A model generated the notes under the pieces. The model did not search any database and was not told the origin of the DNA. It saw nothing but the letters and a program-made list of their open reading frames with translations. From positions 50,265 to 114,264 of the forward strand of contig JBHGYD010000032.1 in assembly GCA_041920415.1 (NCBI GenBank): DNA of 64,000 nucleotides, given 5' to 3'. Position 1 is the stretch's first letter, and every line of letters starts with the position of its first letter. Shown piece by piece: positions 52,166-62,196 of this stretch. The translations under genes and the position numbers were made by a program. This stretch comes from JBHGYD01 sp041920415. Lineage in GTDB: Bacteria > Bacillota > Bacilli > Bacillales > Anoxybacillaceae.

Positions 52166-52380
52166 AAGCCCCCTTCATTTGGTCACTTCGATTATAAAAA
52201 CAACCTTATCAAGTATCCAAATTCATTAAGGAGGCTAATGAGATAGAAGCTATTTTCGTTTACCAAAAAACTGTCGAGTCGCTCCTTGAAACGTTGAATA
52301 TCCTCTCTTATGTTAATAAACAACTATAAAACTACCATATGTTTACTCTCAACAAAACCAGAGCTTTACTCTTGTTTCTC

Positions 52381-53961
52381 CTAGCTACGCAAACTCCCTT
52401 TTAACCAGGCGCGAGGACGATAGGGTCCGACAGGGATTTGGATTAAGCTTGTTTTCCCTTGCGAATCGATCTTGTAAAGTTTATCGCATAAGTTCACATC
52501 AAATCCGAGGAGTGGGTGCCCACCTATCCCCATGCCAGACGCCACCAAGAGCAGTCGTTGAACTAGCATACCCGCCTCCATTTGTTGAATGCGATATCCT
52601 CTGTACCCTAATGCCATTTTGAGGTGATCCCTGTCTCCTACCACATGTAGACAGAGCGGTACTTGGAACAGATTGACATTGTCCATTGACATTCCGTATT
52701 GTAGGTAGTGGCGATAATCTCCGAGACGTATCCGTCCTAGCGCATGAGCAGTACTGTCATAGTAGTAAGCACCATTTGGAACATCTTCAACGTTATAAAA
52801 ACAGCCATACAGGGATACACGGGACGGCGGATTCTCATGTTCTCCATCTAAATCATTTCGATACGTGAAAGAAAGCGTCGCCTCTTGTAACAAAGTGGCC
52901 AATTGTTCTTGACTTACCTTTCCTAAAACAAAATCCATTTCTGGTGAATGTCGCTTCTGGCAGACTGACGACAGATCATACGATAGCCTCTTCACGGTAG
53001 GCAGAACTACCGCTTGCATCCCACAGGTAACGTTTTTCTCTCCCTCAATCTGCCGAAACGATTGCGGTGATTCCAACATGGATACTTCATTCATTTTTCT
53101 CAGCATTGGATACTCAATAATTCTTCGTGACCGGACATAGTAATTATGCTGAACTGCTGGCAATTCTCGGCACAATTTAGTTGCAGTAACACTTTCTTCT
53201 AAGTTATTATCGTTATCAAACCAAGTGATTGAAGACTCCACAGATAATGGGATAACCGCATATACACTCTCTTCTTGTTCGGATAGTCCAAGCAGATGGT
53301 TGATGGCCCTATCAAGAAATTGAAAATACACTGCCGATTCGAAGCCGAACCGTTTCGCTACTTCCAACAGCTGCCCGATTAGAACGCCAGCATCCAGCCC
53401 TTGCAGACGGTAGGAAAAATTATTATATTTAAAGAAATTTTTCCAAAACATTGTCGATACAAAAACAACACCGAAACAAGCCGAAACGTCACAGCGATTG
53501 CCCAAGGCCCTAGCTAGATAGGAATCGAAATTGCCTTCCCGCAACAACACCAAACGATGGTGTGCCACATCGTAATGGTACACTCCATCTGGAGCATCCT
53601 TTATCTTCAAATACACGTATAATTCGTTTGGATACAGCGCCCCTCCGGAAGGAACAAACCGCCGGTACAACAGCACTGGGTTTATTGCTTGTTCCATGGA
53701 ATCCATGGAAAAGACTGGATGGCAAAATTGAGTAAGGCCGAAAACGTACCAAAGAAAGTGACCTATTTCTTCTAGGTCGAGCTTTCTAGACGCTCCTCTT
53801 CCCTCGAGGGTTAATGGTACTTCAGGAGAAAGTGGAATCGTAGGCAAGCTGCGGTACAGCTTATATGCAAGCGGTGCATCTTCCCAATCCACCTCCCAAT
53901 CTGGCGGTACAATCTTATCGACGTCAAAATGAAGATTGTGTAGAAATGTCTCTAGCTTCAT
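52381..53961 (-). CDS. SagB-type azoline dehydrogenase of the TOMM cluster
   Basis: 526 aa FMN enzyme that oxidises thiazoline/oxazoline rings to thiazole/oxazole. Two nitroreductase-like modules: residues 95-250 (RRFVPSGGALYPNELYVYLK, GVYHYDVAHHRLVLLREG, YRLQGLDAGVLIGQLLEVAK, the RxxxxxxG...H/G flavin-site layout) and 340-520 (PPSRVSLYGCFYNVEDVPNG, RIQQMEAGMLVQRLLLVASG, MGIGGHPLLGFD). The ATG directly follows AGGAAG. A tnpB element separates it from ycaO, so it may now need its own promoter. Confidence 0.85.
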   Translation of the reverse strand: MKLETFLHNLHFDVDKIVPPDWEVDWEDAPLAYKLYRSLPTIPLSPEVPLTLEGRGASRKLDLEEIGHFLWYVFGLTQFCHPVFSMDSMEQAINPVLLYRRFVPSGGALYPNELYVYLKIKDAPDGVYHYDVAHHRLVLLREGNFDSYLARALGNRCDVSACFGVVFVSTMFWKNFFKYNNFSYRLQGLDAGVLIGQLLEVAKRFGFESAVYFQFLDRAINHLLGLSEQEESVYAVIPLSVESSITWFDNDNNLEESVTATKLCRELPAVQHNYYVRSRRIIEYPMLRKMNEVSMLESPQSFRQIEGEKNVTCGMQAVVLPTVKRLSYDLSSVCQKRHSPEMDFVLGKVSQEQLATLLQEATLSFTYRNDLDGEHENPPSRVSLYGCFYNVEDVPNGAYYYDSTAHALGRIRLGDYRHYLQYGMSMDNVNLFQVPLCLHVVGDRDHLKMALGYRGYRIQQMEAGMLVQRLLLVASGMGIGGHPLLGFDVNLCDKLYKIDSQGKTSLIQIPVGPYRPRAWLKGSLRS

Positions 53962-53974
53962 CTTCCTGCCTGGT

Positions 53975-54180
53975 TACTAAAATCTATAAACATCTACAAA
54001 ACGTGATGGAACCAGGAAACATCGCTTACCGCTCGGATTCTCACCGAGTTCCATCGGGAAGGGAATCCCCTTGTCATTCACCTGCCGTGAAAGACACCCC
54101 GTGGCTCGCTGTTAGCGACGGCATCTGCCGTGCACCATTCCTTCCTTCGGTCAGTACACGACAACAATTTTAGCAACCAG
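53975..54180 (-). ncRNA. candidate omega-RNA / right end of the tnpB element
   Basis: The 200 bp directly after the tnpB stop are GC-rich and full of short hairpins on the minus strand: GCACGGCAGATGCCGT, CGCTAACAGCG, GGGGATTCCC, CTCGGTGAGAATCCGAG. In IS200/IS605-type elements this is where the guide (omega) RNA is encoded. The end abuts the sagB ribosome site. Assignment is by position and structure only. Confidence 0.45.
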
Positions 54181-54182
54181 GT

Positions 54183-55750
54183 CTACGCCTCCTTTAGTTG
54201 AATTTGGTACTGGTTCAGCCAGCAGAATTTGTGCAGGATATTCCATAATGACCATTCATGTTCCTCTTTGAAGTTCTCTATCTTTTTTAACATCATACCT
54301 AAATATTGTCGTTGTTTTGTTCCGCTTTTCGATTGCTTATAGGATTCTTTCATCGACCCTAACACGGCAATCAAATGGCGCTTCACCTTCGTTTTTATGG
54401 TGTCCACGAGTTCTTTTGACAATCGTTCCTGATACCCTAATCCCCGCCTGCCAATGACGAATGCGGCACTTTCATGAACGGATAACCCATACTTTTTCAT
54501 ATACTTGAAACGTCCGATGACGCTGGTATACGCCGGATTCACTTTTTTGATGCGAAACTCAAGCCGCATCCCCCGACGAATGATGGTGTCAGTCAGCTTT
54601 TTCTTTTTGAAATTGTGGGTGAAGCGATTGAATCGTTTGTCCGTATCGTGCTGCTGTCTCAGTTGAATGTTTTCGATGACGACGACACCGACATTTTCTT
54701 GCATCAGCCAGTTATATACATCGCGCACCGTTTCACCAATGAGGTTATTTCTCTTATTCGCTCTTACGTATTCGAGTTCATGGCAGTAAAATACCTTTGA
54801 TTTAAGAAAGTTTCCTTGTTTCGAAACGATGCTCACGGCGATGCGGTCGATATTAATGTCTATTCCTGCGATTTGTTCCGCTCGAATCGGTTCGTCGCAG
54901 GTAAGTTCTCTGCCATACACTTCTTCCTCATAAATGAGATGTACATAATACTCTCCGTTTTTTCGTTTGATTTCCACCGTGTATGGCTGGTAGTCCATGA
55001 TCGGCTTGCCTTTTGCATTTACTCCGACTTGTTCCCCCATGACGAGATCGATGATTTCATCTTCATATTTTTCAGGAACAGATGCAGGGAATCGTAAACG
55101 GGGAGCGTGTTTCCCTTCTTGTTGTCCAAGTGGATTCGCAATTTCTACATAACATTCATAGGTGTGATCGTCATACATGAGGCGAATATTTAAATTTCCT
55201 TTTTTGCTTTTATCGCCTCTGGCGTACAACTATTAGAACGCAAATCTTTCCATTCTTCGTTCGTGATTTTTCCTTTCAAGCGCTTATAAAAGTTCTCTTT
55301 TCCACCAAAAATCACACGTGGAATTGTCCCTTGTTCTAGATGATGCGTTAGCTCATCTTCTTTGGATTTCAGTTTTTCTAATCGTCGGTGTAATCCGTCT
55401 AAACACGTTGGAAGATCGACTTTTTTCGGTGTTTTTCTTCCATGTTGGTAGTCATCGATTTTCCGTTCGGTTTTTTCGATTTTCGCCTGCACATCCTCCA
55501 GCCTTATTGGAAGCAACTCACGTTGGGAAGAAATCAGCGATTAAGCAAGCAAGACCGCGTCTTCGGCATACCGTTTGTTGAGCGGAAATTGATACTGAAG
55601 GTGCTTGATGATGTCTTTTGCGCTCATGCCCTCCAGCAACCGATTGAACGCATATCGCTTCGCTGAACAAAAAACGCGCATCAACTCCTCCAATGAACGA
55701 AGGTGTGATTCATCATCGGAAACAATTTTCATCACCCGAACCGTTTTCAT
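54183..55750 (-). pseudogene. tnpB: TnpB-type RNA-guided nuclease, broken
   Basis: Three segments: MKTVRVMKIVSDDESHLRSL to KRYAEDAVLLA then TAA (55541); the same frame continues SLISSQRELLPIRLEDVQAK to NEEWKDLRSN; a frameshift near 55215 leads to YARGDKSKKGNLNIRLMYDD to the end. RuvC-like residues are visible: AGIDINIDRIAVSIV (Asp), VVVIENIQL (Glu) and YGLSVHESAAFVIGRR at the third site, but the CxxC zinc finger is absent. No tnpA. A partial match to the 22-bp repeat (TTTAGAACATA) lies 22 bp upstream at 55772-55797 and may be the left end. Confidence 0.8.
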
Positions 55751-55969
55751 CTCCTTGCCGTCCCCCTATGTTTGGATTCTTTAGAACATATATTTGCTAA
55801 ATCTTCTTCATTTCCTTTTACATGAGAAAAGGGAGTTCTAATTTTCTCAGCATGACCTAGGGGGGAAGGTTCAAAAAATAGTCGAAATCCATATATTTAG
55901 GTAAAAAACAAGAGATATTTACATAATTTCATACATTTTTGTAGATTAGGAATGAACTGGTTATACCTC

Positions 55970-57913
55970 CTATGGAAACGGATGAGGATGTGGATTAAGC
56001 TGTTCAAGCGTGAGCGGTTGTTTTATATACCCGAGTTCCATTGGTACCCGGAGCACCCTCTCCAGACCTGTCACGCGGGTAAGATGATGCCCAAATGTCA
56101 TCGGCAGCATTCCCGGAATCAGTACTTTCACGCAATATAATCCGTTTCGTTTGGTTGCGGGTGTTGTCTGGTCCACCACAATTACCTCGAGGTTCAATCG
56201 TCGGAATTTCTGAAGAATGTCCTGCAGGTCATCAGTCAAATCTGCACTCTTCGGTTTCCACTTGAATTCCTCTTCAAACGTTCGCATCGGACGATTTTCA
56301 TCTAACAAAAATTGTAGGCGCTCCTCTGCTTCCGGCAAAGCGTACAGCATGCCATGGTCCTCCATCTGTTGTACTAAGAACGGATCGTGTAACATTTTCT
56401 CATATTTCTTTCGGTTTGCCTCAAATTTCTCATCAAGCGTGAGCATCATGCCTGCTAACTCGTGAATCGCGCTTTTCACCGCCCGTATGGGGTCCGGATG
56501 AGCTCCTGCAGCACAGATGAGATTCATCCCCTTTTCTTTCCTGTTTTTCGCCACTGCCCAGACGCTTGGAATTCCGTGCTCCATCGTCGAGTTGAAAAAA
56601 TACAGGTCATATCCCGCTACCACACGTACACGGTCAACCATCAACTGTAATTCTTTATCGTTAGCGGAACTAAGGTCAAGACGTGGAAGAGGCAGTTGCG
56701 CATACCAAGTCATCAAGAATGAATCACGCTCCACCACCTCCAAAATGGCATGGAAAATCGCTTCCTCCAAACTCCCGCCTAATGCACAGCCGTTGGAAGT
56801 CTCATAGACAAAGCCATCCCCACAGCCCAAACTGTAGTATGCGAGTAACTCTGGAACCAAAATCGGACGCTCTTGTAAAAATGAATAGCCCCATACCCAA
56901 TTCATTGGACGATCAGGATGGAACGGTTTGAACGGAAAATCAGGTCGCGCATACTGTTCCTTCGCATGCACTCCTACCTTTGCAGGGCTGAGTGCTTTAT
57001 CTTCCAATTTTCGGTAATTGTCATGAATCGTCGTCCGTTTGCCACGAGGTTCGATACCACAATATCTCTCTAATCCCTCCAAAATAGCGGTTAACTCGCT
57101 AACCTCATATGAATGAGTCCGACCTGCTACTCCCTCGTCCCCTATAAACAATGGCATATTTACAATGACATCAGCAAACGGTGGAACGAAATTATGCATT
57201 TTACCATTCAATAATCCAGTTCGGTAATCTAGATAGTCTTTGACCAGAACTTCTTTCAACTCCTCTATCGAACGACAGCGGTAACTGTCAGCGCTGATCT
57301 TCGGACTTGATTGCAGTGATATGCGGGCTGCTGTTGGTGAATCATCGGGTAATTGACCGCATACCGTACATAACGGATCGGGCAAAAAGAAGTGACATGA
57401 GTTCTTTAAAGTTTTCAGGTTGATTAGGAACAGCCTTTCTTCTAAGTGGGTCCGACTGCCTTCTAACACCCTCTGCGTCTCAGTGGCGATCAAGTGAGCC
57501 ATCTGCAAAAGTCCTGTTCGTGATGCCCATGCATCACGCTGTATTTCTCCTTGCACCGCCATTCTCCGTTGCAGTTCCCACATCTCCTTGCGGTCGTACC
57601 CCGCTATAAGGCGTCGTATGTCAGCACACTGAGAGCATCCCGAGGTACCAGGGCGAACGAGCGGACCGATCACGCCTTCACCAAATGAAACGAAGCCCCG
57701 AAGCCATGGAATGCCTAACGATCGTAACACCTCTTCCGCCTTGTAATGAACGGAGGGATACCAAGCATCATGCAACACCAGAGCAAAATCCGTTTCTTCC
57801 GGAACTCCTTCCTCGAAATTGATTTGCCTAATTACCTGGTATTGGACGGACAATTTTTCATACACATAATCTGCCAATACCCCTTCTCCAACCATCAATA
57901 CGCAAGTATCCAT
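55970..57913 (-). CDS. YcaO cyclodehydratase fused to a leader-binding domain (TOMM)
   Basis: 647 aa. The N-terminal ~230 residues are the ThiF/E1-like precursor-binding part with Zn Cys pairs (GCSQCADIRR, LCTVCGQLPD). The C-terminal YcaO domain uses ATP to activate the peptide backbone for ring closure at Cys (EGLERYCGIEPRGKRT, SNGCALGGSLEEAIFHAILE, VVERDSFLMTW) and ends in the Pro-rich tail NPHPHPFP. Its ATG shares the A of the preceding TGA (TGATG), so translation is coupled. Confidence 0.92.
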   Translation of the reverse strand: MDTCVLMVGEGVLADYVYEKLSVQYQVIRQINFEEGVPEETDFALVLHDAWYPSVHYKAEEVLRSLGIPWLRGFVSFGEGVIGPLVRPGTSGCSQCADIRRLIAGYDRKEMWELQRRMAVQGEIQRDAWASRTGLLQMAHLIATETQRVLEGSRTHLEERLFLINLKTLKNSCHFFLPDPLCTVCGQLPDDSPTAARISLQSSPKISADSYRCRSIEELKEVLVKDYLDYRTGLLNGKMHNFVPPFADVIVNMPLFIGDEGVAGRTHSYEVSELTAILEGLERYCGIEPRGKRTTIHDNYRKLEDKALSPAKVGVHAKEQYARPDFPFKPFHPDRPMNWVWGYSFLQERPILVPELLAYYSLGCGDGFVYETSNGCALGGSLEEAIFHAILEVVERDSFLMTWYAQLPLPRLDLSSANDKELQLMVDRVRVVAGYDLYFFNSTMEHGIPSVWAVAKNRKEKGMNLICAAGAHPDPIRAVKSAIHELAGMMLTLDEKFEANRKKYEKMLHDPFLVQQMEDHGMLYALPEAEERLQFLLDENRPMRTFEEEFKWKPKSADLTDDLQDILQKFRRLNLEVIVVDQTTPATKRNGLYCVKVLIPGMLPMTFGHHLTRVTGLERVLRVPMELGYIKQPLTLEQLNPHPHPFP

Positions 57914-59865
57914 CAGGCTTCCTCCTCTCTTAACAGCACGCCAAACACTCCTGCTAGTTCCTCTTTTAAAAAAGGTTCTATCGCTAAATCAAAGACGAAG
58001 AGCCGCATTCTGTTTTGTTTCAAGACCTGCATGGCGGACTGCAAGAACTCCAATTGTATCGTCTCTTCACAAGCGGGAATCTCAAGTCTTAATGGCTCCT
58101 TTTCATTTAGAAGAATGGATGAATCCTCCAGCTCTTGTATTTGGAGTGAAGTCGCTTGATTTTGTGCGTTCATAAGTGCCTGTTGCAACGCTTTCCGCAA
58201 CGCCATTGTGATATTCAAGCCTGCGCTGCCATACCAGCGACCGCCTGTACCGACCCATACCACAGGAAATCCTGACACCTTCTCTCCCAAGCCGATCGTC
58301 GGTGATCCATGCATCGTAGTCAGTGCCTGCAAATAAAATCTGCAGCGTTCATCCTCCACCGTGCCCAACCGTACCCGAAAAATAGATTCCCTTTGATTAA
58401 CCTGTCGTTTTCTCAGCTCTTCGTCCAAGCACTTTTGTAATCCCCGACAAACGCCTTCCGCAATCGTTTCCCCTGCTCCGACACCGATAAATTCCTGTGG
58501 AACTATCTCTTCATGGTTAAAGGACGTCGTAACGAGTAAATCTACCATCTGCGATACATACGATTCAATCCCCGTCAACCCCGCTTCCCGCCGTGCCTCC
58601 TCGTGTGTTAGACCTGCACAGACAACTTCTGGTAGCAGCTCAGCCGGTCCCTCCGATAGTGGGTTCACAGTTTGAACGCAGCACTGGGCCAACGGAAGCT
58701 GCTTCAAGTCCCTTTCCTCCCATATATGGAAAATTCCTGATTCTGTGGATGTCAACTGACTGAAATAATGAAACAATCTACTCGGATCATCGCAGCTCGA
58801 ATTCTGTTTAAGCCTCAAATCAAGATCTTGAACCAATTCAGCTGCCACACATCCAGTCGTCACCAGTGGATGTTTTATGAACGAATGCCAGTCACCTTCC
58901 AATGTTTCCAAATCGAGAAGGAAGAACTGATTCCTCTGTTCCGATTTAGTCACTCCCGTCACTTTTTTGAATAATTCAAACACAATCACATTCGCTAACA
59001 TCGCTCCCGCTGTTGGAGAAAAAGTTTGCAACGAACGGTCTTCGCGAAGCGCGGATCGATGTATGCGACGCCATGCGGACTCCCAACATCCCTCAGAGTC
59101 CGGATGCACTAATGGCCCCGCTAAACCCACTTGCTGCAGAGATATGGCGGGGAGAAACCCCTTCTTCTCCTCCCTGCAAACCGCATGAAGAGCCCGTAGC
59201 TCCTCTACATTGCCCTCCTGCGAGACATATAAAATCCACTCAAATGGCTGCACAACTTCGCGCCAAGAACTCTCTCCCGCTCCCCTCTGTAGGGCTATCT
59301 CCTCTATTGCTACTTCGGAGTCCATTTTGCGGGCATTCTCCACCAGTTCCTTCAACCGCAGCAGATTAGTAGGAATCGAGTCTGTAACAAGAACATGGAA
59401 CTTAGGCAATCCAGATTCGATCAACGCAGAAACCAATGAAACAAAAAAAGGACCAGAGCCGACTGCCAATACTTTAGATTGACGATATACTTGAAAACGG
59501 AACGCACCAGAATCAACGAAATTTTCTATAAATTCAATTTGTGAAGCATACTTTTTGAGAATCCTGTTCTCCAATTGATGCGGATAATCTTGGCTCACAT
59601 CCCGAACAAAGCCGTTCTTGTACAGCATTTCTCCGATTTCATACACCCTTTTTTGATACGGGGTCGGTAATCCATCCGTCAATTCTCCCAATGTGTACTC
59701 TCCGTTGAACATCGGCATCAATTTTTCAATCCACTGATAGATGGTACTGCCTTTCATACGAAATGAACTTGAGTTATTCCTAAAATACACACCACCGTTT
59801 GGATCAGGGATAAAAAACGTGTCTCTTTTCACCTTCAGACGCGAGGAAGCGTTCAGATTTGTCAT
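57913..59865 (-). CDS. ThiF-like maturation protein of thiazole-containing bacteriocins
   Basis: 650 aa. The N-terminus has a wHTH-like peptide-binding region (DPNGGVYFRNNSSSFRMKGS, LPTPYQKRVYEIGEMLYKNG), followed by an E1/ThiF-like Rossmann part without the usual active Cys pattern (VLAVGSGPFFVSLVSALIES, GLAGPLVHPDSEGCWESAW), and a YcaO-distant C-terminal half. It matches the protein family annotated as putative thiazole-containing bacteriocin maturation protein and probably presents the precursor to YcaO. GGAG precedes the ATG. Confidence 0.85.
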   Translation of the reverse strand: MTNLNASSRLKVKRDTFFIPDPNGGVYFRNNSSSFRMKGSTIYQWIEKLMPMFNGEYTLGELTDGLPTPYQKRVYEIGEMLYKNGFVRDVSQDYPHQLENRILKKYASQIEFIENFVDSGAFRFQVYRQSKVLAVGSGPFFVSLVSALIESGLPKFHVLVTDSIPTNLLRLKELVENARKMDSEVAIEEIALQRGAGESSWREVVQPFEWILYVSQEGNVEELRALHAVCREEKKGFLPAISLQQVGLAGPLVHPDSEGCWESAWRRIHRSALREDRSLQTFSPTAGAMLANVIVFELFKKVTGVTKSEQRNQFFLLDLETLEGDWHSFIKHPLVTTGCVAAELVQDLDLRLKQNSSCDDPSRLFHYFSQLTSTESGIFHIWEERDLKQLPLAQCCVQTVNPLSEGPAELLPEVVCAGLTHEEARREAGLTGIESYVSQMVDLLVTTSFNHEEIVPQEFIGVGAGETIAEGVCRGLQKCLDEELRKRQVNQRESIFRVRLGTVEDERCRFYLQALTTMHGSPTIGLGEKVSGFPVVWVGTGGRWYGSAGLNITMALRKALQQALMNAQNQATSLQIQELEDSSILLNEKEPLRLEIPACEETIQLEFLQSAMQVLKQNRMRLFVFDLAIEPFLKEELAGVFGVLLREEEA

Positions 59866-59953
59866 TCTACTCCTCCTTATCCGTGAGTTGTTCCTAAATG
59901 CGTAGTATCATTTTATGTACTTCTATTTGTCCCTTATGTTAATTTCATAGAGA

Positions 59954-59986
59954 GGACCCCTGCAGCAGATTATGCAGGGGCAGTCC
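59954..59986 (-). promoter_or_regulatory. hairpin between precursor and modification genes
   Basis: GGACCCCTGCA pairs with TGCAGGGG-CA-GTCC. No T run follows, so it may act as a partial terminator or mRNA stabiliser that raises precursor over enzyme output. Confidence 0.5.
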
Positions 59987-60022
59987 TTTCTTCTTAGGTA
60001 ATCACCTTTTTGAGCTAGGGAA

Positions 60023-60331
60023 CTAGACTCCAAAACCACTCCCCCAGCAATTGAAGCAGCTAAAGCAACTCCAGCAGTTAAAACATTGTCCACCACAATG
60101 CCCAAAACATTGTCCACCACAACGTCCAAAACACTGTCCGCCACAACGGCCACCACAACGTCCAAAACACTGTCCACCACAACGGCCTCCGCAGCGTCCT
60201 CCACAACGTCCACCGCATTGACGAGCATCATCAATAATATAGGTCTGGGCTTGAGGATCCCAAACCATCACCTCATCCGCCACGAAATCATCCATACCTA
60301 ACATTTGAAGTTCATTTTGGAAATTATACAT
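60023..60331 (-). CDS. heterocycloanthracin/sonorensin-type TOMM precursor peptide
   Basis: 102 aa. The leader (residues 1-38) is acidic: MYNFQNELQMLGMDDFVADE, VMVWDPQAQTYIIDDARQ. The core has 16 Cys: 12 spaced every fourth residue (CGGR, CGGQ, CFGR units) and then CFNCWSCFSCFNCW with a Cys every third residue, ending GSGFGV. No Ser/Thr-rich part, so thiazoles dominate. The ATG at 60331 follows AGGATGGTG; the longer frame upstream is 5' UTR. The modification genes follow directly on the same strand. Confidence 0.88.
   Translation of the reverse strand: MYNFQNELQMLGMDDFVADEVMVWDPQAQTYIIDDARQCGGRCGGRCGGRCGGQCFGRCGGRCGGQCFGRCGGQCFGHCGGQCFNCWSCFSCFNCWGSGFGV
60083..60217 (-). repeat. 12-bp tandem repeat encoding the Cys-x-x-x units of the core
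   Basis: Eleven to twelve imperfect units of the type TGTGGNGGNCGN. Slippage at this repeat would add or remove whole ring-forming units without changing frame. Confidence 0.8.
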
Positions 60332-60993
60332 TTCACACCATCCTATTGTTATAAATTGGTTGTTTCCAGCGACGTAACCAGAAACAGGAAAGGAGAGTAG
60401 AACGAAGGTAATCAGAAAGATATCTGTGAAGCAGATAAATCCACCAACTACTTCGAGTCCTCTCCTCAACAAACTATGAGCTCTGTTAGGTTGTTGTTAC
60501 TGATTGAAGTGCCTATTTTCATGGAGATTTCGTAAAACCGTTTGAAAAAGAAATAGGAGGGTCACATTATTAACAAGGCTGTCTGTATAGTTCTAAGGAT
60601 TGACCGCTATCTATGCATAGACTTGCTTGCCATATGACCTCCCTTCAATCGAATCCGGCGATAGAAGTTCATCTAACAAAGCCTTGGGCAAGAAAAGCGA
60701 TAAAGTATGTAATAGTGCATAGAAGAGGAAAATCAAAATTACCTCTATAGATGAAATGTTGCATAAGTCATCTTCTGTTTTTCAAATTCATTTCTTACTT
60801 GTTTATCTTTTTTAACGTAGAAAAAGAGAATTTGTAAAACCTCTAAAAAATAGACCTTATCGATTCTTCGAAACCTATTACTTACTGCTACATCTCTTTA
60901 TAATCTTTTTGTTCAGTCAAAATAAACTCTTACTACTCCCCTAATTCAACCCGCATTCCTACGCTCGCATTTATTTCTATTTGAAATAAAATC
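60332..60993. other. TOMM promoter region and IS-scarred spacer
   Basis: The first 150 bp are the precursor leader; no sure -35/-10. AGGAGGG at about 60556 on the plus strand is followed by no usable frame. TGTTGCATAA near 60770 may be an IS end. Confidence 0.4.
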
Positions 60994-61564
60994 ATGAACC
61001 AATCGCTCATTTTCCTAATTTTTGATTCGATTTTTGTGCCACAACTTTATTGTTTGTTTAGTAAAAAAGTCGTACTACAGAACAGGGGCAAAGGCTTGAA
61101 GGATAAGGGGTTTCCCTTTTCCCTCAAGCCTCTTTTCTGCCATTTATCAAAACTTTATTTCGATTTTGGCAAGAGTTTATTTAGTTTCTACAATTTCAAG
61201 GTTAGTTTAGCTAAAATCCAAGTTATCCCTCATAATAAACCCCAAGAAGAATTCCCACTATGAACATTTAAACCAAAAAAGAAACCACAGTTATTAGAAC
61301 TTTAAGTTTTTTTGAAATCCCCTCAAACCTATCAAATAAATCAGAGGATAATCTAAAATTAAGAGCAAACAATATTGCAAGAACCATCCCCCTTGTGATA
61401 TCTAATCCTCTTAAATCACTAAATAAAATAGTTTACGAAGATTATGATCGGCATGGAACAAACTTAATTCAAAAATAGAGTGTAGGAAAAAAGTATAAGA
61501 AAAATTTTATGTACGTCAAAACTTGTAATACCCTCTTATTACTTGTATATCTTTTTTATTTTAA
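60994..61564. other. AT-rich spacer without a supported gene
   Basis: An 89-codon plus-strand frame (60994-61263) has no ribosome site and no homology. GGCTTGAAGG / CCCTCAAGCC (61094-61131) followed by TCTTTTCT looks like a plus-strand terminator. Confidence 0.35.
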
Positions 61565-61586
61565 TTGATTATTTAGAACATAGTTT
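61565..61586 (+). repeat. 22-bp repeat, copy C
   Basis: Identical to copies A and B; 28 kb from B, with no neighbouring gene in common. Confidence 0.9.
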
Positions 61587-61725
61587 AGTTAACAAACAAT
61601 GGACTAAATTAGCCGTTCGAAACCTAAATGTTAATTTCAGCTATTGAAACAGTACAGCAACATCTGCGTTAATCACCTTTTTAGATAAAAGACTCGGTGT
61701 TTCCCATAAGTATCTTTTGATGTTT

Positions 61726-61841
61726 CTATGGTTCATCATTGATTTTCACCATTACTTCAGGTGGTTCTTTACCAATTGAGCAACCAGCTACCGTTAACAA
61801 CATCACTGTGGTTAAAGAAAATAAAACTTTTTAATTCTCAT
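61726..61841 (-). pseudogene. short lipoprotein, frameshifted
   Basis: ATG 61841 with GGAGGG upstream opens MRIKK; after a one-base shift the frame reads VLFSLTTVMLLTVAGCSIGK, EPPEVMVKINDEP stop. The lipobox LTVAGC is clear. Only the signal peptide and 16 mature residues remain. Confidence 0.55.
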
Positions 61842-62072
61842 ATTTATTCCCTCCCTATCTCATAAAGCCGTAGGCCATTTAGAAAAGTTCCGTTAAAATA
61901 AAACTCTTATTAAATTATCCTGCTCCTTTAGATGAATAAACATCCATGAGTAAATTTTACTCCCCACCCATGCATGAAAATCAAGCCTTCCTTCCCATAA
62001 TGAATATTAACGCAAACAGTTTTGAAAGACGTTCTTTTTTATGGTGGTTCGACCCTGTAGAATAAACTGTTT

Positions 62073-62162
62073 GAGTCCATTTGGTGCTCCACCCATTGTG
62101 AGCCCTTTTCCTATGGAAAAGGTGACTACGAACAGAAAAATGCCTAACACACAAATGGACTC
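62073..62162 (+). ncRNA. candidate bridge-RNA leader of the IS110 element
   Basis: GAGTCCATTTG (62073-62083) is perfectly complementary to CAAATGGACTC (62152-62162), enclosing a second hairpin CCTTTTCCTATGGAAAAGG (62104-62122). This structured non-coding stretch ends 35 bp before the recombinase start, where IS110-type elements encode their bridge RNA. Assignment by position and fold only. Confidence 0.45.
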
Positions 62163-62196
62163 TCTGTTTGCGAATTCATCCATGAAAGGAGTAAGG

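Noticed and set aside
53990..54170. Structured region after tnpB as a cobalamin riboswitch or group II intron
   Set aside because: Some words (CTCGGTGAGAATCCGAG) resemble such RNAs, but no B12 box, no GUGYG start and no domain V were found; the position fits a TnpB guide RNA better.
60060..60217. Regular short repeat that could be taken for a CRISPR array
   Set aside because: The repeats are contiguous 12-bp codon units without spacers and encode the Cys/Gly core of the TOMM precursor.
59923..60234. Val/Asp-rich frame over the precursor gene
   Set aside because: It is the alternative-frame shadow of the 12-bp repeat; it has no ribosome site and no homology.
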